A DNA stretch of 5,200 bases. It comes from Lachnospiraceae bacterium (GTDB taxonomy: Bacteria; Bacillota; Clostridia; Lachnospirales; Lachnospiraceae). Of the stretch, positions 1 to 5,200 are shown one piece after another. The position numbers and the translations under genes were made by a program. The DNA is taken from positions 1,490 to 6,689 of the forward strand of contig DOWG01000011.1 in the NCBI GenBank assembly GCA_003519685.1, given 5' to 3'. Each line of letters starts with the position of its first letter. The first letter of the stretch is position 1. Under the pieces are notes generated by a model. It saw only the letters and a list, made by a program, of their open reading frames with translations, was not told where the DNA came from and made no database searches.

Positions 1-34
1 CATGGTAATATATGGCATTTATACTGAATTTTCA

Positions 35-47
35 CATGAATTTCATG
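35..47. repeat. 13-bp palindrome in upstream region
   Basis: Perfect 6-bp inverted repeat CATGAA-T-TTCATG around a single central base. It lies between a -35-like TTCACA (31-36) and a -10-like TATTAT (57-62). Those boxes are 20 bases apart, which is long for a housekeeping promoter. The layout would fit an operator, but nothing identifies a regulator and a 6-bp palindrome in A+T-rich DNA can arise by chance. Confidence 0.3.
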
Positions 48-136
48 ATAAATTTGTATTATTTTAATTTCGTACCATAGAAATGACACAGATATATTTT
101 AATATAGTATCAATAAAAGTTTTTTATTAAGATTGA

Positions 137-176
137 AAATTCAAATTGCTGAAGAAAGCTTATGCAATTTGAGTTT
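137..176 (+). promoter_or_regulatory. Leader hairpin upstream of the GerMN lipoprotein gene
   Basis: Bases 137-149 pair with 164-176 to make a 13-bp stem with one G-U pair (140/173); its core is a perfect 9-bp repeat, TCAAATTGC against GCAATTTGA. The 14-base loop can form a further small hairpin, AAG (152-154) with CTT (159-161). The structure ends 18 bases before the ribosome binding site. No U-run follows it, so it is not an ordinary intrinsic terminator of plus-strand transcription. A role in mRNA stability or translation control is inference. Confidence 0.45.
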
Positions 177-194
177 GGCTTGTTGGAGTTTCAA

Positions 195-202
195 AAAGGA
201 GG
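195..202 (+). promoter_or_regulatory. Ribosome binding site fixing the lipoprotein start
   Basis: AAAGGAGG followed by a 5-base spacer and ATG at 208. This near-perfect Shine-Dalgarno sequence selects the ATG over an in-frame TTG at 133, whose extra 25 residues would place an unrelated stretch before a normal lipoprotein signal peptide. Confidence 0.88.
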
Positions 203-207
203 TTATT

Positions 208-852
208 ATGGAACGACCAAATAAAAAATTTCTATTGATGACTCTTTTGGTAGGTATCTTCATGCTAAATGGATGTGATAAAATTAAATTCAGTACCTTT
301 AATGCATCGAAAGAAAAGGATCAGAATATCACCACAGAGCAGGAAATTCAACAGGATGATGAGGAAGTAAAGCAAGAAAAGGACAAGGAAGATGCTTCTG
401 CGCCTGCAAAAGCAGAGGAGAAGAATCCGGCAGCAACAACACCGATTCCGTCCGACATTAAACCAAAAGCAAATAAGGAACTTCTCATTTATACGATCAA
501 TCCGGATAAGGGAGAGGTCGAGGCAGCCACAGCTATGATTTCGGAAGATGATAAGATAACGCCGGAACTGATTGTAAGCAAAGTGGCGGAAGCAATGGCG
601 GATAAATCCATCGGGATTGGTATTGAGAAGGTGACGACCAAAGGGGATGCAATTATCGTTAGCTTCTATTCCGATAAGCCGCCTCTTACGGAAGTAGGAG
701 CAGGCATTGAATCCGCTGTTTTAGATGCAATAGCACAAAGCCTAATCGAGAACCTGCCGGATTGTAATAAGGTAATTTATCAAGTGGAAGGTAAGGCTTA
801 CAAAAGCGGACATATTGAATTGGGCTTGGAAGAAGCCTATTCTGAAAGATAA
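208..852 (+). CDS. GerMN-domain lipoprotein
   Basis: A 214-residue secreted lipoprotein. Residues 1-23 look like a type II signal peptide: basic start (R3, K6, K7), hydrophobic core at about 8-20, and a lipobox-like L-N-G-C with the lipidated cysteine at 23. Residues 24-90 form a hydrophilic linker rich in Glu, Asp and Lys, then Ala and Pro, of the type that holds a domain away from the membrane. Residues 91-209 resemble a single GerMN domain: an LLIYTI strand at 92-97, a helical middle, an AIIVSF strand, a second helix ending in a SLIENLPDCNKVIYQVEGK-like stretch. Family knowledge: GerMN domains occur in B. subtilis GerM, a spore envelope and germination protein, and in many clostridial lipoproteins of unknown role. 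The start is set by the ribosome binding site at 195-202; a TTG start at 133 is rejected. It probably sits on the outer face of the cytoplasmic membrane. The domain call is by eye, and a direct sporulation role is not shown. Confidence 0.8.
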   Translation: MERPNKKFLLMTLLVGIFMLNGCDKIKFSTFNASKEKDQNITTEQEIQQDDEEVKQEKDKEDASAPAKAEEKNPAATTPIPSDIKPKANKELLIYTINPDKGEVEAATAMISEDDKITPELIVSKVAEAMADKSIGIGIEKVTTKGDAIIVSFYSDKPPLTEVGAGIESAVLDAIAQSLIENLPDCNKVIYQVEGKAYKSGHIELGLEEAYSER

Positions 853-870
853 GAATTAATCAATAAGGAT

Positions 871-916
871 ATTAGGTAATTGCATTACATGGAATTGTAA
901 TCGACAATTACCTAAT
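871..916 (+). terminator. Inverted repeat after lipoprotein gene, possible weak terminator
   Basis: A perfect 12-bp inverted repeat, ATTAGGTAATTG (871-882) and CAATTACCTAAT (905-916). An inner 5-bp stem, ATTAC (884-888) with GTAAT (897-901), gives a long, nearly continuous hairpin. It lies 19 bases past the stop codon and is followed by TTTA, which would suit termination, but the stem is A+T-rich and the U-run is short. It may instead be an RNA processing or regulatory structure. The right arm also has a second possible partner at 935-942. Confidence 0.45.
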
Positions 917-929
917 TTTATGCTATCCT
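901..929 (+). promoter_or_regulatory. Candidate housekeeping promoter for the flavoprotein-cmk-ispH unit
   Basis: TCGACA (901-906, five of six matches to TTGACA), a 17-base spacer, then TATCCT (924-929, four of six matches to TATAAT). Spacing is ideal but the -10 box is poor. The right arm of the inverted repeat overlaps the -35 box and spacer. Transcription would begin near 936, giving a leader of about 160 bases before the ATG at 1095. A TACTAT at 1036-1041 is another possible -10 but lacks a -35 at proper distance. Confidence 0.25.
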
Positions 930-942
930 ATACAAGGTAATT
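906..942 (+). repeat. Alternative hairpin sharing an arm with the 871-916 repeat
   Basis: AATTACCT (906-913) is complementary both to AGGTAATT at 874-881 and to a second copy of AGGTAATT at 935-942. The two pairings exclude one another. The 12-bp upstream pairing is longer than this 8-bp one. Switching between them is speculative, but the exact duplication of the arm is directly visible. Confidence 0.35.
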
Positions 943-987
943 TGATATTACGGAAATTTCGCAATTATTTTCCTGGTTGCTTAATGG

Positions 988-1007
988 AATCAACATCCGA
1001 GTTGATT
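988..1007 (+). repeat. Short hairpin in leader of the flavoprotein gene
   Basis: A perfect 7-bp stem, AATCAAC (988-994) with GTTGATT (1001-1007), around the 6-base loop ATCCGA. No U-run follows, so it is not a terminator. It sits about 80 bases before the flavoprotein ribosome binding site. Confidence 0.35.
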
Positions 1008-1083
1008 GTGGAATGATTTGTGCTGATGCAGAAAATACTATGGTTAATTCGTAACCGGAGATAGACAGAAGGAAAAGAAATTC

Positions 1084-1089
1084 AGGTGA
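1084..1089 (+). promoter_or_regulatory. Ribosome binding site favouring ATG 1095
   Basis: AGGTGA lies 5 bases before ATG 1095. An in-frame GTG at 1086 falls inside this motif and would have to use AGAAGG at 1067-1072, 13 bases away. The ATG also gives the usual short N-terminus immediately before the first beta strand of the FAD-binding fold. Confidence 0.65.
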
Positions 1090-1094
1090 ATGAC

Positions 1095-2330
1095 ATGAGC
1101 AGGGTATTTGTTATCGGAGGCGGTGCATCCGGTATGTTAGCAGCTATCGCAGCTGCAAGAAACGGTCATAAGGTAGAGTTGTTTGAGAAGAATGAAAAAC
1201 TCGGTAAAAAGCTGTATATCACAGGAAAGGGCAGATGTAATCTGACCAATGCCTGTGACAGGGATACCTTTTTTCGTCAGGTTGTTTCCAATCCCAAATT
1301 TTTATATACGGCATTTTATCAATTTAATAGTCAGGATACGATGGATTTCTTTGAACAGCTTGGACTCCCTTTGAAGGTAGAGCGGGGAAATCGCGTTTTT
1401 CCGGTATCGGATAGATCCTCCGATGTGATCGGGGCGTTAAAGCGGGAATTGGAAAACCAGAAGGTTACCGTTCATTATCATAGTGAGGTGAATGGAATCC
1501 TTACCGAGAACGGCCAGTTCCGGGGGCTGTCCATTAAGGACGATCCGAAGGAACGAATGGCGGATGCTGTTATTATCGCAACCGGCGGTTTATCCTATCC
1601 GTCCACCGGGTCGACCGGAGACGGTTATGCATTCGCTAAAGCCATGGGACATACGGTAACAAGCCTGCATCCGTCCCTTGTTCCCGTTCATGTACGAGAA
1701 GCTTATGTCAAAGAATTGATGGGGCTGTCTTTAAGAAATATAGAGATACGTATCACTGCCGGTAAAAAGCAGATTTATCGTGATTTCGGTGAATTGTTAT
1801 TTACCCATTTTGGAGTCAGCGGACCGGTGATACTAAGTGCCAGCAGCTATATTATTCCCTGGCTTTCTAAGAAGGAGGAATTGCTTCTTAGCATAGACTT
1901 AAAGCCCGCATTAACACCGGAGCAGTTGGATGCTCGAATACTGCGCGATTTTGAGGAATATAAAAACAGGTGTTTTAAAAATTCCCTTGACCAACTATTG
2001 CCAAACAAACTAATTGATGTTATTATTCGACTAAGTGAAATTGATCCGGAGAAAAAAGTAAATTCCATAACGAAACAGGAACGGCATGGCTTAGTGGAAT
2101 TATTAAAGAATATGAGGTTTCATATTACAAAATTAAGCGAATATAATCAGGCGGTAATTACGAAGGGCGGAATAAACGTCAAAGAAGTGAATCCTTCTAC
2201 GATGGAATCAAAGCTGGTGGAGAAGGTTTATTTTGCGGGTGAATTATTAGACCTGGATGCTCTGACCGGAGGCTTTAACCTTCAGATCGCATGGTCAACC
2301 GCTTATCTGGCGGGAAGTTCCATTTTGTAG
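1095..2330 (+). CDS. HI0933/BaiN/YtfP-family NAD(P)/FAD-dependent oxidoreductase
   Basis: A 411-residue cytoplasmic flavoprotein, full length for the family often annotated as HI0933-like, YhiN/YtfP, BaiN or 'aminoacetone oxidase family FAD-binding enzyme'. The N-terminal Rossmann motif is intact (G8-G9-G10-A-S-G13), with the acidic residue that contacts the FAD ribose at E31. The family signature TGKGRCNLTN is at 43-52. An ATGG motif (162-165) runs into SYPSTGSTGDGY (167-178). The C-terminal FAD-binding motif is AGELLD (381-386) followed by TGGFNLQIAWSTA (391-403). The true substrate of most members is not settled; the aminoacetone oxidase and bile-acid (BaiN) names come from individual members and should not be transferred. 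Forty-seven bases separate it from cmk, so co-transcription is likely. Similar genes are often found near cmk in Clostridia, which suggests a housekeeping role. A GTG start at 1086 would add three residues. Confidence 0.9.
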   Translation: MSRVFVIGGGASGMLAAIAAARNGHKVELFEKNEKLGKKLYITGKGRCNLTNACDRDTFFRQVVSNPKFLYTAFYQFNSQDTMDFFEQLGLPLKVERGNRVFPVSDRSSDVIGALKRELENQKVTVHYHSEVNGILTENGQFRGLSIKDDPKERMADAVIIATGGLSYPSTGSTGDGYAFAKAMGHTVTSLHPSLVPVHVREAYVKELMGLSLRNIEIRITAGKKQIYRDFGELLFTHFGVSGPVILSASSYIIPWLSKKEELLLSIDLKPALTPEQLDARILRDFEEYKNRCFKNSLDQLLPNKLIDVIIRLSEIDPEKKVNSITKQERHGLVELLKNMRFHITKLSEYNQAVITKGGINVKEVNPSTMESKLVEKVYFAGELLDLDALTGGFNLQIAWSTAYLAGSSIL

Positions 2331-2364
2331 ACAGAACAAAGAGCAGATTACAGATACATTTTAC

Positions 2365-2370
2365 GGAGGA
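2365..2370 (+). promoter_or_regulatory. Ribosome binding site of cmk
   Basis: GGAGGA with a 7-base spacer to ATG 2378. It supports a start about 16 residues before the conserved core of CMK. No standard start codon lies closer to the first beta strand. Confidence 0.8.
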
Positions 2371-2377
2371 TTGAGGC

Positions 2378-3106
2378 ATGTTAGAGGATGATACAAAGTT
2401 GACCAAAAGAGGTGATACCCATACCTATAATATAGCAATTGACGGGCCGGCAGGAGCAGGAAAGAGTACAATTGCAAAGAAAATAGCGGCCAGGCTGGGA
2501 TTTATCTATGTGGATACCGGCGCGATGTACCGCGCGATGGCGCTTTATTTTCTGAGAAATCAGATTGATCCGTCCGATCAGGCGAAAATAGAAGAAGCCT
2601 GTAAGGATGTTGAAATTACAATAGCATATAAAGACGGAGAACAAATTGTAACTTTAAATGGAGAAAATGTCAACGGCTTCCTGCGTACCGAGGAAGTTGG
2701 CAATATGGCAAGTACCTCCTCCGTATATCCATTCGTCCGCTTAAAGCTGGTGGAGTTGCAGCGGGCACTGGCGAAAAGAGAAAATGTTGTTATGGACGGA
2801 CGGGAGATCGGTACCTATGTTCTTCCTGAGGCGGATCTAAAGATATTTTTAACCGCCAGTGTACAAAAAAGAGCCGGAAGAAGATGGGCAGAGCTTAAGG
2901 CGAAGGGAATCGAGGAAGATATTAGTGAAATCGAAAAGGATATTAGGGAACGGGACCACCGCGACATGACCCGTACCTTTGCTCCGCTAAAACAAGCAGA
3001 GGATGCCATTTATTTAGATTCATCGGATTTGACAATCGACGAAGTGATTGATAAAATTATGGAGTATTATAATAAAATTCAAAATAGGGAAGTTGGGAAA
3101 GATTGA
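2378..3106 (+). CDS. cmk: (d)CMP kinase
   Basis: A 242-residue cytoplasmic kinase that transfers phosphate from ATP to CMP or dCMP, recycling cytidylate for RNA, DNA and lipid synthesis. The first beta strand and P-loop are clear: IAID then G23-P-A-G-A-G-K29-S30. VDTGAMYR at 45-52 is the CMP-binding segment (T47 and R52 align with E. coli S36 and R41). S112 and R121 align with E. coli S101 and R110. DGREIG is at 140-145, and RDHRDMTR at 192-199 gives R192, D196 and R199, matching E. coli R181, D185 and R188. APLKQAEDA then leads into the final helix. E. coli numbering is from memory. Two oddities: a polar N-terminal extension of about 16 residues, and Glu143 where E. coli and most members I know have Asp (D132). 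All other catalytic positions are intact, so it should be active. Its stop overlaps the next gene's start. Confidence 0.96.
   Translation: MLEDDTKLTKRGDTHTYNIAIDGPAGAGKSTIAKKIAARLGFIYVDTGAMYRAMALYFLRNQIDPSDQAKIEEACKDVEITIAYKDGEQIVTLNGENVNGFLRTEEVGNMASTSSVYPFVRLKLVELQRALAKRENVVMDGREIGTYVLPEADLKIFLTASVQKRAGRRWAELKAKGIEEDISEIEKDIRERDHRDMTRTFAPLKQAEDAIYLDSSDLTIDEVIDKIMEYYNKIQNREVGKD
3086..3092 (+). promoter_or_regulatory. Ribosome binding site of ispH inside the cmk end
   Basis: AGGGAAG lies 10 bases before the TTG start at 3103; a second purine-rich stretch, GGGAAAG (3095-3101), is closer still. Both are within the last codons of cmk, so ribosomes finishing cmk would be placed to reinitiate at TTG, whose last two bases are the first two of the cmk TGA. 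Confidence 0.55.
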
Positions 3107-5082
3107 AGATAACTACTGCAAAAAATGCAGGCTTTTGCTTTGGCGTTCAAAGAGCCGTCGATATTGTATATAAAGAGATTGAGAACGGCGGGAACGTCTA
3201 TACCTATGGCCCGATTATTCATAATGAAGAAGTTGTGGAAGAATTGAAGCAAATGGGTGTTCGGGTGATAAATTCTTTAGAAGAATTAAAAGATGCTCCG
3301 AAGGGAACAATAATTCTACGGTCCCACGGAGTAACCGAGGCTGTTTATGAGGAAATTGCTTCCTATGGCCATGAAATAAAAGATGCGACCTGTCCTTTTG
3401 TGAAAAAGATCCATAAAGTGGTTCGTGAACAAAGCGAACAGGGGCGCTATATTGTTATTATCGGGAATCCTGCTCATCCGGAGGTAGAAGGAATCATCGG
3501 ATGGATAAAGAAGGAGAATCCGGGCGGCGGTGCAAATTATACCGTGATTTTGGAGGAAAAGGAAGCAAAACAGTTTTCTGTTCCAAAAGACCAAAAACTA
3601 TGTATTGTATCCCAGACGACATTTAATTACAAGAAATTTCAAGATTTAGTTGAAATTATATCAGAAAAGGGTTATGATGTATTTGTTTTAAATACGATTT
3701 GCAATGCCACACAGGCCCGGCAGAATGAAGCCTATCAATTAGCAAAAGTGTCGGATGCCATGATCGTGATAGGCGGGAAAGCAAGCTCGAATACGAGAAA
3801 GCTTTATGATATTTGCAAAAAAGAATGTGAAAATACTTACTATATACAGAAACTTGATGACCTGGATTTAAATAAGATTAAGTCCTTTCGAAATGTAGGT
3901 ATTACAGCAGGGGCATCGACCCCAAACAATATTATCAAGGAGGTTCATACCGTTATGTCAGAGAAAAGTTTTCAACAATTATTGGAGGAAGAAGAGGTAG
4001 TTAAAATAAGCAACGGTGATGTTGTAGAAGGAACGGTCTTGGCTGTTAAAGAAGATGAGATCATCTTAAATATAGGCTACAAGTCGGAAGGTATCATTAC
4101 AAGAAATGAATATACCAATACACCCAACCTGGATTTGACCACAGTTGTTAAAGCAGGGGATACTCTTCAGGCAAAAGTCCTTAAGGTGAATGACGGAGAG
4201 GGACAAGTTGCCTTAACTTATAAAAGACTGGCTGCTGAAAAAGGAAATAAGAGATTGGAGGAAGCGTTCAATAAGGAAGAGGTTCTTACCGCTAAGGTTT
4301 CTGCCGTATTGAATGGCGGCTTAAGCGTTATTATTGACGAGGCAAGAGTTTTTATTCCTGCAAGCTTGATTTCCGATACTTATGAAAAAGATCTTAACAA
4401 ATACAATGGACAGGAGATCAGCTTCGTTATTACCGAATTCAATCCCAGAAAGAGAAGAATTATCGGTAACCGCAAGATGTTAATTCTTGCCGAGAAGGAA
4501 AAGATGAAGAAAGCATTATTCGAGAGAATCGAAGTAGGAATGACGGTCGAAGGTACGGTAAAGAACATTACTGATTTCGGCGCATTTATCGATCTTGGCG
4601 GTGCAGATGGTCTTCTTCATATCTCCGAAATGTCCTGGGGCAGAGTAGAAAATCCGAGAAAGTTATTCAAAGTCGGCGATAAGGTAACCACTTTTATCAA
4701 GAATATTCAGGGAGATAAGATTGCACTCAGCCTAAAATTCGAGGATCAGAATCCCTGGATTGATGCAGAGAATAAATATGCGGCAGGTAATATTGTAACC
4801 GGTACGGTTGCCCGTATGACAGATTTTGGTGCATTTGTAGAGTTAGAGCCGGGAATTGATGCGCTCCTTCACGTTTCCCAGATTTCTAGGGAACATGTGG
4901 ATAAGCCATCCGATGTTTTAAAGATCGGACAAGAGATTACCTCGAAGGTTGTCGAATTAAATACAGAGGATAAGAAAATCAGCTTAAGCATTAAAGCAAT
5001 GGAAACTCCTGAGAATGAGCAAAATGAATCAGAAGGTTCTGGTGAAGCAGAGGCAGAATCAGAAACAGAAGTAACCGAATAA
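3103..5082 (+). CDS. ispH/rpsA: IspH (HMBPP reductase) fused to ribosomal protein S1
   Basis: A 659-residue two-part protein. Residues 1-284 are a complete IspH, the iron-sulfur enzyme that reduces HMBPP to IPP and DMAPP, the last step of the MEP isoprenoid pathway. The three cluster cysteines are present (C12 in GFCFGV, C97 in DATCPF, C200 in NTICNATQ), as are substrate-site residues H40-N41, H75, H125, E127, T172-T173, S228-S229-N230 and S272. Residues 285-659 are an S1-type RNA-binding protein with four OB-fold repeats at about 304-376, 392-458, 479-545 and 562-631. Repeats 3 and 4 are the most typical, with TDFGAF, LLHIS and LLHVS motifs. A Glu-rich acidic tail follows (634-659), then tandem TAA codons. 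The rare TTG start is chosen because MKI-xxAKNAGFCFG is the canonical IspH beginning. Such fusions are known in Clostridia. E. coli S1 has six repeats, so this form is shorter. A possible internal start lies at the domain junction (3955). Confidence 0.95.
   Translation: MKITTAKNAGFCFGVQRAVDIVYKEIENGGNVYTYGPIIHNEEVVEELKQMGVRVINSLEELKDAPKGTIILRSHGVTEAVYEEIASYGHEIKDATCPFVKKIHKVVREQSEQGRYIVIIGNPAHPEVEGIIGWIKKENPGGGANYTVILEEKEAKQFSVPKDQKLCIVSQTTFNYKKFQDLVEIISEKGYDVFVLNTICNATQARQNEAYQLAKVSDAMIVIGGKASSNTRKLYDICKKECENTYYIQKLDDLDLNKIKSFRNVGITAGASTPNNIIKEVHTVMSEKSFQQLLEEEEVVKISNGDVVEGTVLAVKEDEIILNIGYKSEGIITRNEYTNTPNLDLTTVVKAGDTLQAKVLKVNDGEGQVALTYKRLAAEKGNKRLEEAFNKEEVLTAKVSAVLNGGLSVIIDEARVFIPASLISDTYEKDLNKYNGQEISFVITEFNPRKRRIIGNRKMLILAEKEKMKKALFERIEVGMTVEGTVKNITDFGAFIDLGGADGLLHISEMSWGRVENPRKLFKVGDKVTTFIKNIQGDKIALSLKFEDQNPWIDAENKYAAGNIVTGTVARMTDFGAFVELEPGIDALLHVSQISREHVDKPSDVLKIGQEITSKVVELNTEDKKISLSIKAMETPENEQNESEGSGEAEAESETEVTE
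3937..3957 (+). promoter_or_regulatory. Possible internal translation start for free S1 protein
   Basis: AAGGAGG (3937-3943), 11 bases, then in-frame ATG at 3955-3957 (Met285), exactly where IspH ends and the S1 part begins. Initiation here would give a 375-residue S1 protein starting MSEKSFQQLLEEEE, a typical S1 beginning. The spacing is a few bases longer than ideal. The motif also encodes Lys-Glu-Val of the conserved IspH C-terminus, so it could be a by-product of protein constraint. Confidence 0.4.
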
Positions 5083-5200
5083 TAAAATAGGCCGGTTTTG
5101 GCTTAAACTATGTTACTATTCACATCCGACATGTATACCATGTTATGATTTCGACAAATGTATTCAATTCGGAGACGCTTTCGCTTAATTGCATTACGTA
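5083..5200. other. Non-coding tail downstream of ispH/rpsA
   Basis: No gene is recognisable. A 6-bp hairpin at 5088-5105 (TAGGCC against GGCTTA, with one G-U pair and a GGTTTT loop) directly follows the stop codons, but no U-run follows it, so termination here is unconvincing. A second small hairpin, ACATG-TATAC-CATGT, is at 5129-5143. The tail shares the 12-mer TAATTGCATTAC (5186-5197) with the other intergenic region (877-888). Transcription may continue past the window edge, or the terminator may lie beyond it. Confidence 0.4.

Noticed and set aside
83..108. Promoter with ATGACA (83-88) and TATAGT (103-108) for the lipoprotein
   Set aside because: The spacer is only 14 bases and no better -35 lies at 16-18 bases. 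The -10-like box alone is weak evidence in A+T-rich DNA.
112..128. AATAAAA/TTTTATT hairpin
   Set aside because: It is made only of A-T pairs in an A+T-rich stretch and is readily explained by composition.
133..207. TTG start adding 25 residues to the lipoprotein
   Set aside because: The added segment contains the AAAGGAGG ribosome binding site and part of a hairpin, and it would bury the signal peptide. ATG 208 is far better.
1847..2068. Minus-strand open frame of 73 codons
   Set aside because: It lies wholly inside the flavoprotein gene; its translation has no recognisable domain.
2381..2644. Minus-strand open frame of 87 codons
   Set aside because: It is antisense to the cmk P-loop region, where the plus-strand frame is certain.
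3316..3594. Minus-strand open frame of 92 codons
   Set aside because: It is antisense to conserved IspH motifs and has no family resemblance.
5088..5105. Intrinsic terminator after ispH/rpsA
   Set aside because: The stem is only 6 bp with a G-U pair and is not followed by a U-run, so it is recorded only as part of the tail.

Overview
The window reads as chromosomal DNA from a low-GC anaerobic Firmicute of class Clostridia, most likely Lachnospiraceae or a close relative. The grounds are A+T-rich intergenic DNA, strong AGGAGG-type ribosome binding sites, a GerMN-domain lipoprotein of the kind found in spore formers, and a cmk gene followed by a gene fusing IspH to ribosomal protein S1, an arrangement known from Clostridia. 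No 16S or other species-level marker is present. All four genes lie on the plus strand.

Layout. Bases 1-207 are an A+T-rich upstream region with a 13-bp palindrome and a long leader hairpin just before the first gene. Bases 208-852 encode a small lipoprotein with a GerMN domain. Bases 853-1094 are non-coding and hold three inverted-repeat structures, two of which compete for the same arm, plus a weak candidate promoter. Bases 1095-2330 encode a HI0933/BaiN/YtfP-family flavoprotein. After 47 bases comes cmk, (d)CMP kinase (2378-3106). Its stop codon overlaps the TTG start of a 659-residue IspH-S1 fusion (3103-5082). The last 118 bases are non-coding, with weak hairpins and no convincing terminator.

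How the genes relate. The flavoprotein, cmk and ispH-S1 are tightly packed and probably form one transcription unit; the cmk/ispH overlap suggests translational coupling. The products serve pyrimidine nucleotide supply (CMK), isoprenoid precursor synthesis by the MEP pathway (IspH) and mRNA handling on the ribosome (S1). cmk-rpsA adjacency is ancient (also seen in E. coli); here ispH lies between the two and is fused in frame to the S1 part. The lipoprotein is separated by 242 bases and is probably a different transcription unit.

I found no mobile element, CRISPR array, tRNA, rRNA or defence system. The points most worth checking are a full Shine-Dalgarno sequence and in-frame ATG exactly at the IspH/S1 junction, which could yield a free S1 protein; the paired alternative hairpins between the first two genes; the leader hairpin of the lipoprotein gene; and an Asp-to-Glu change at a CMP-contacting position of CMK.
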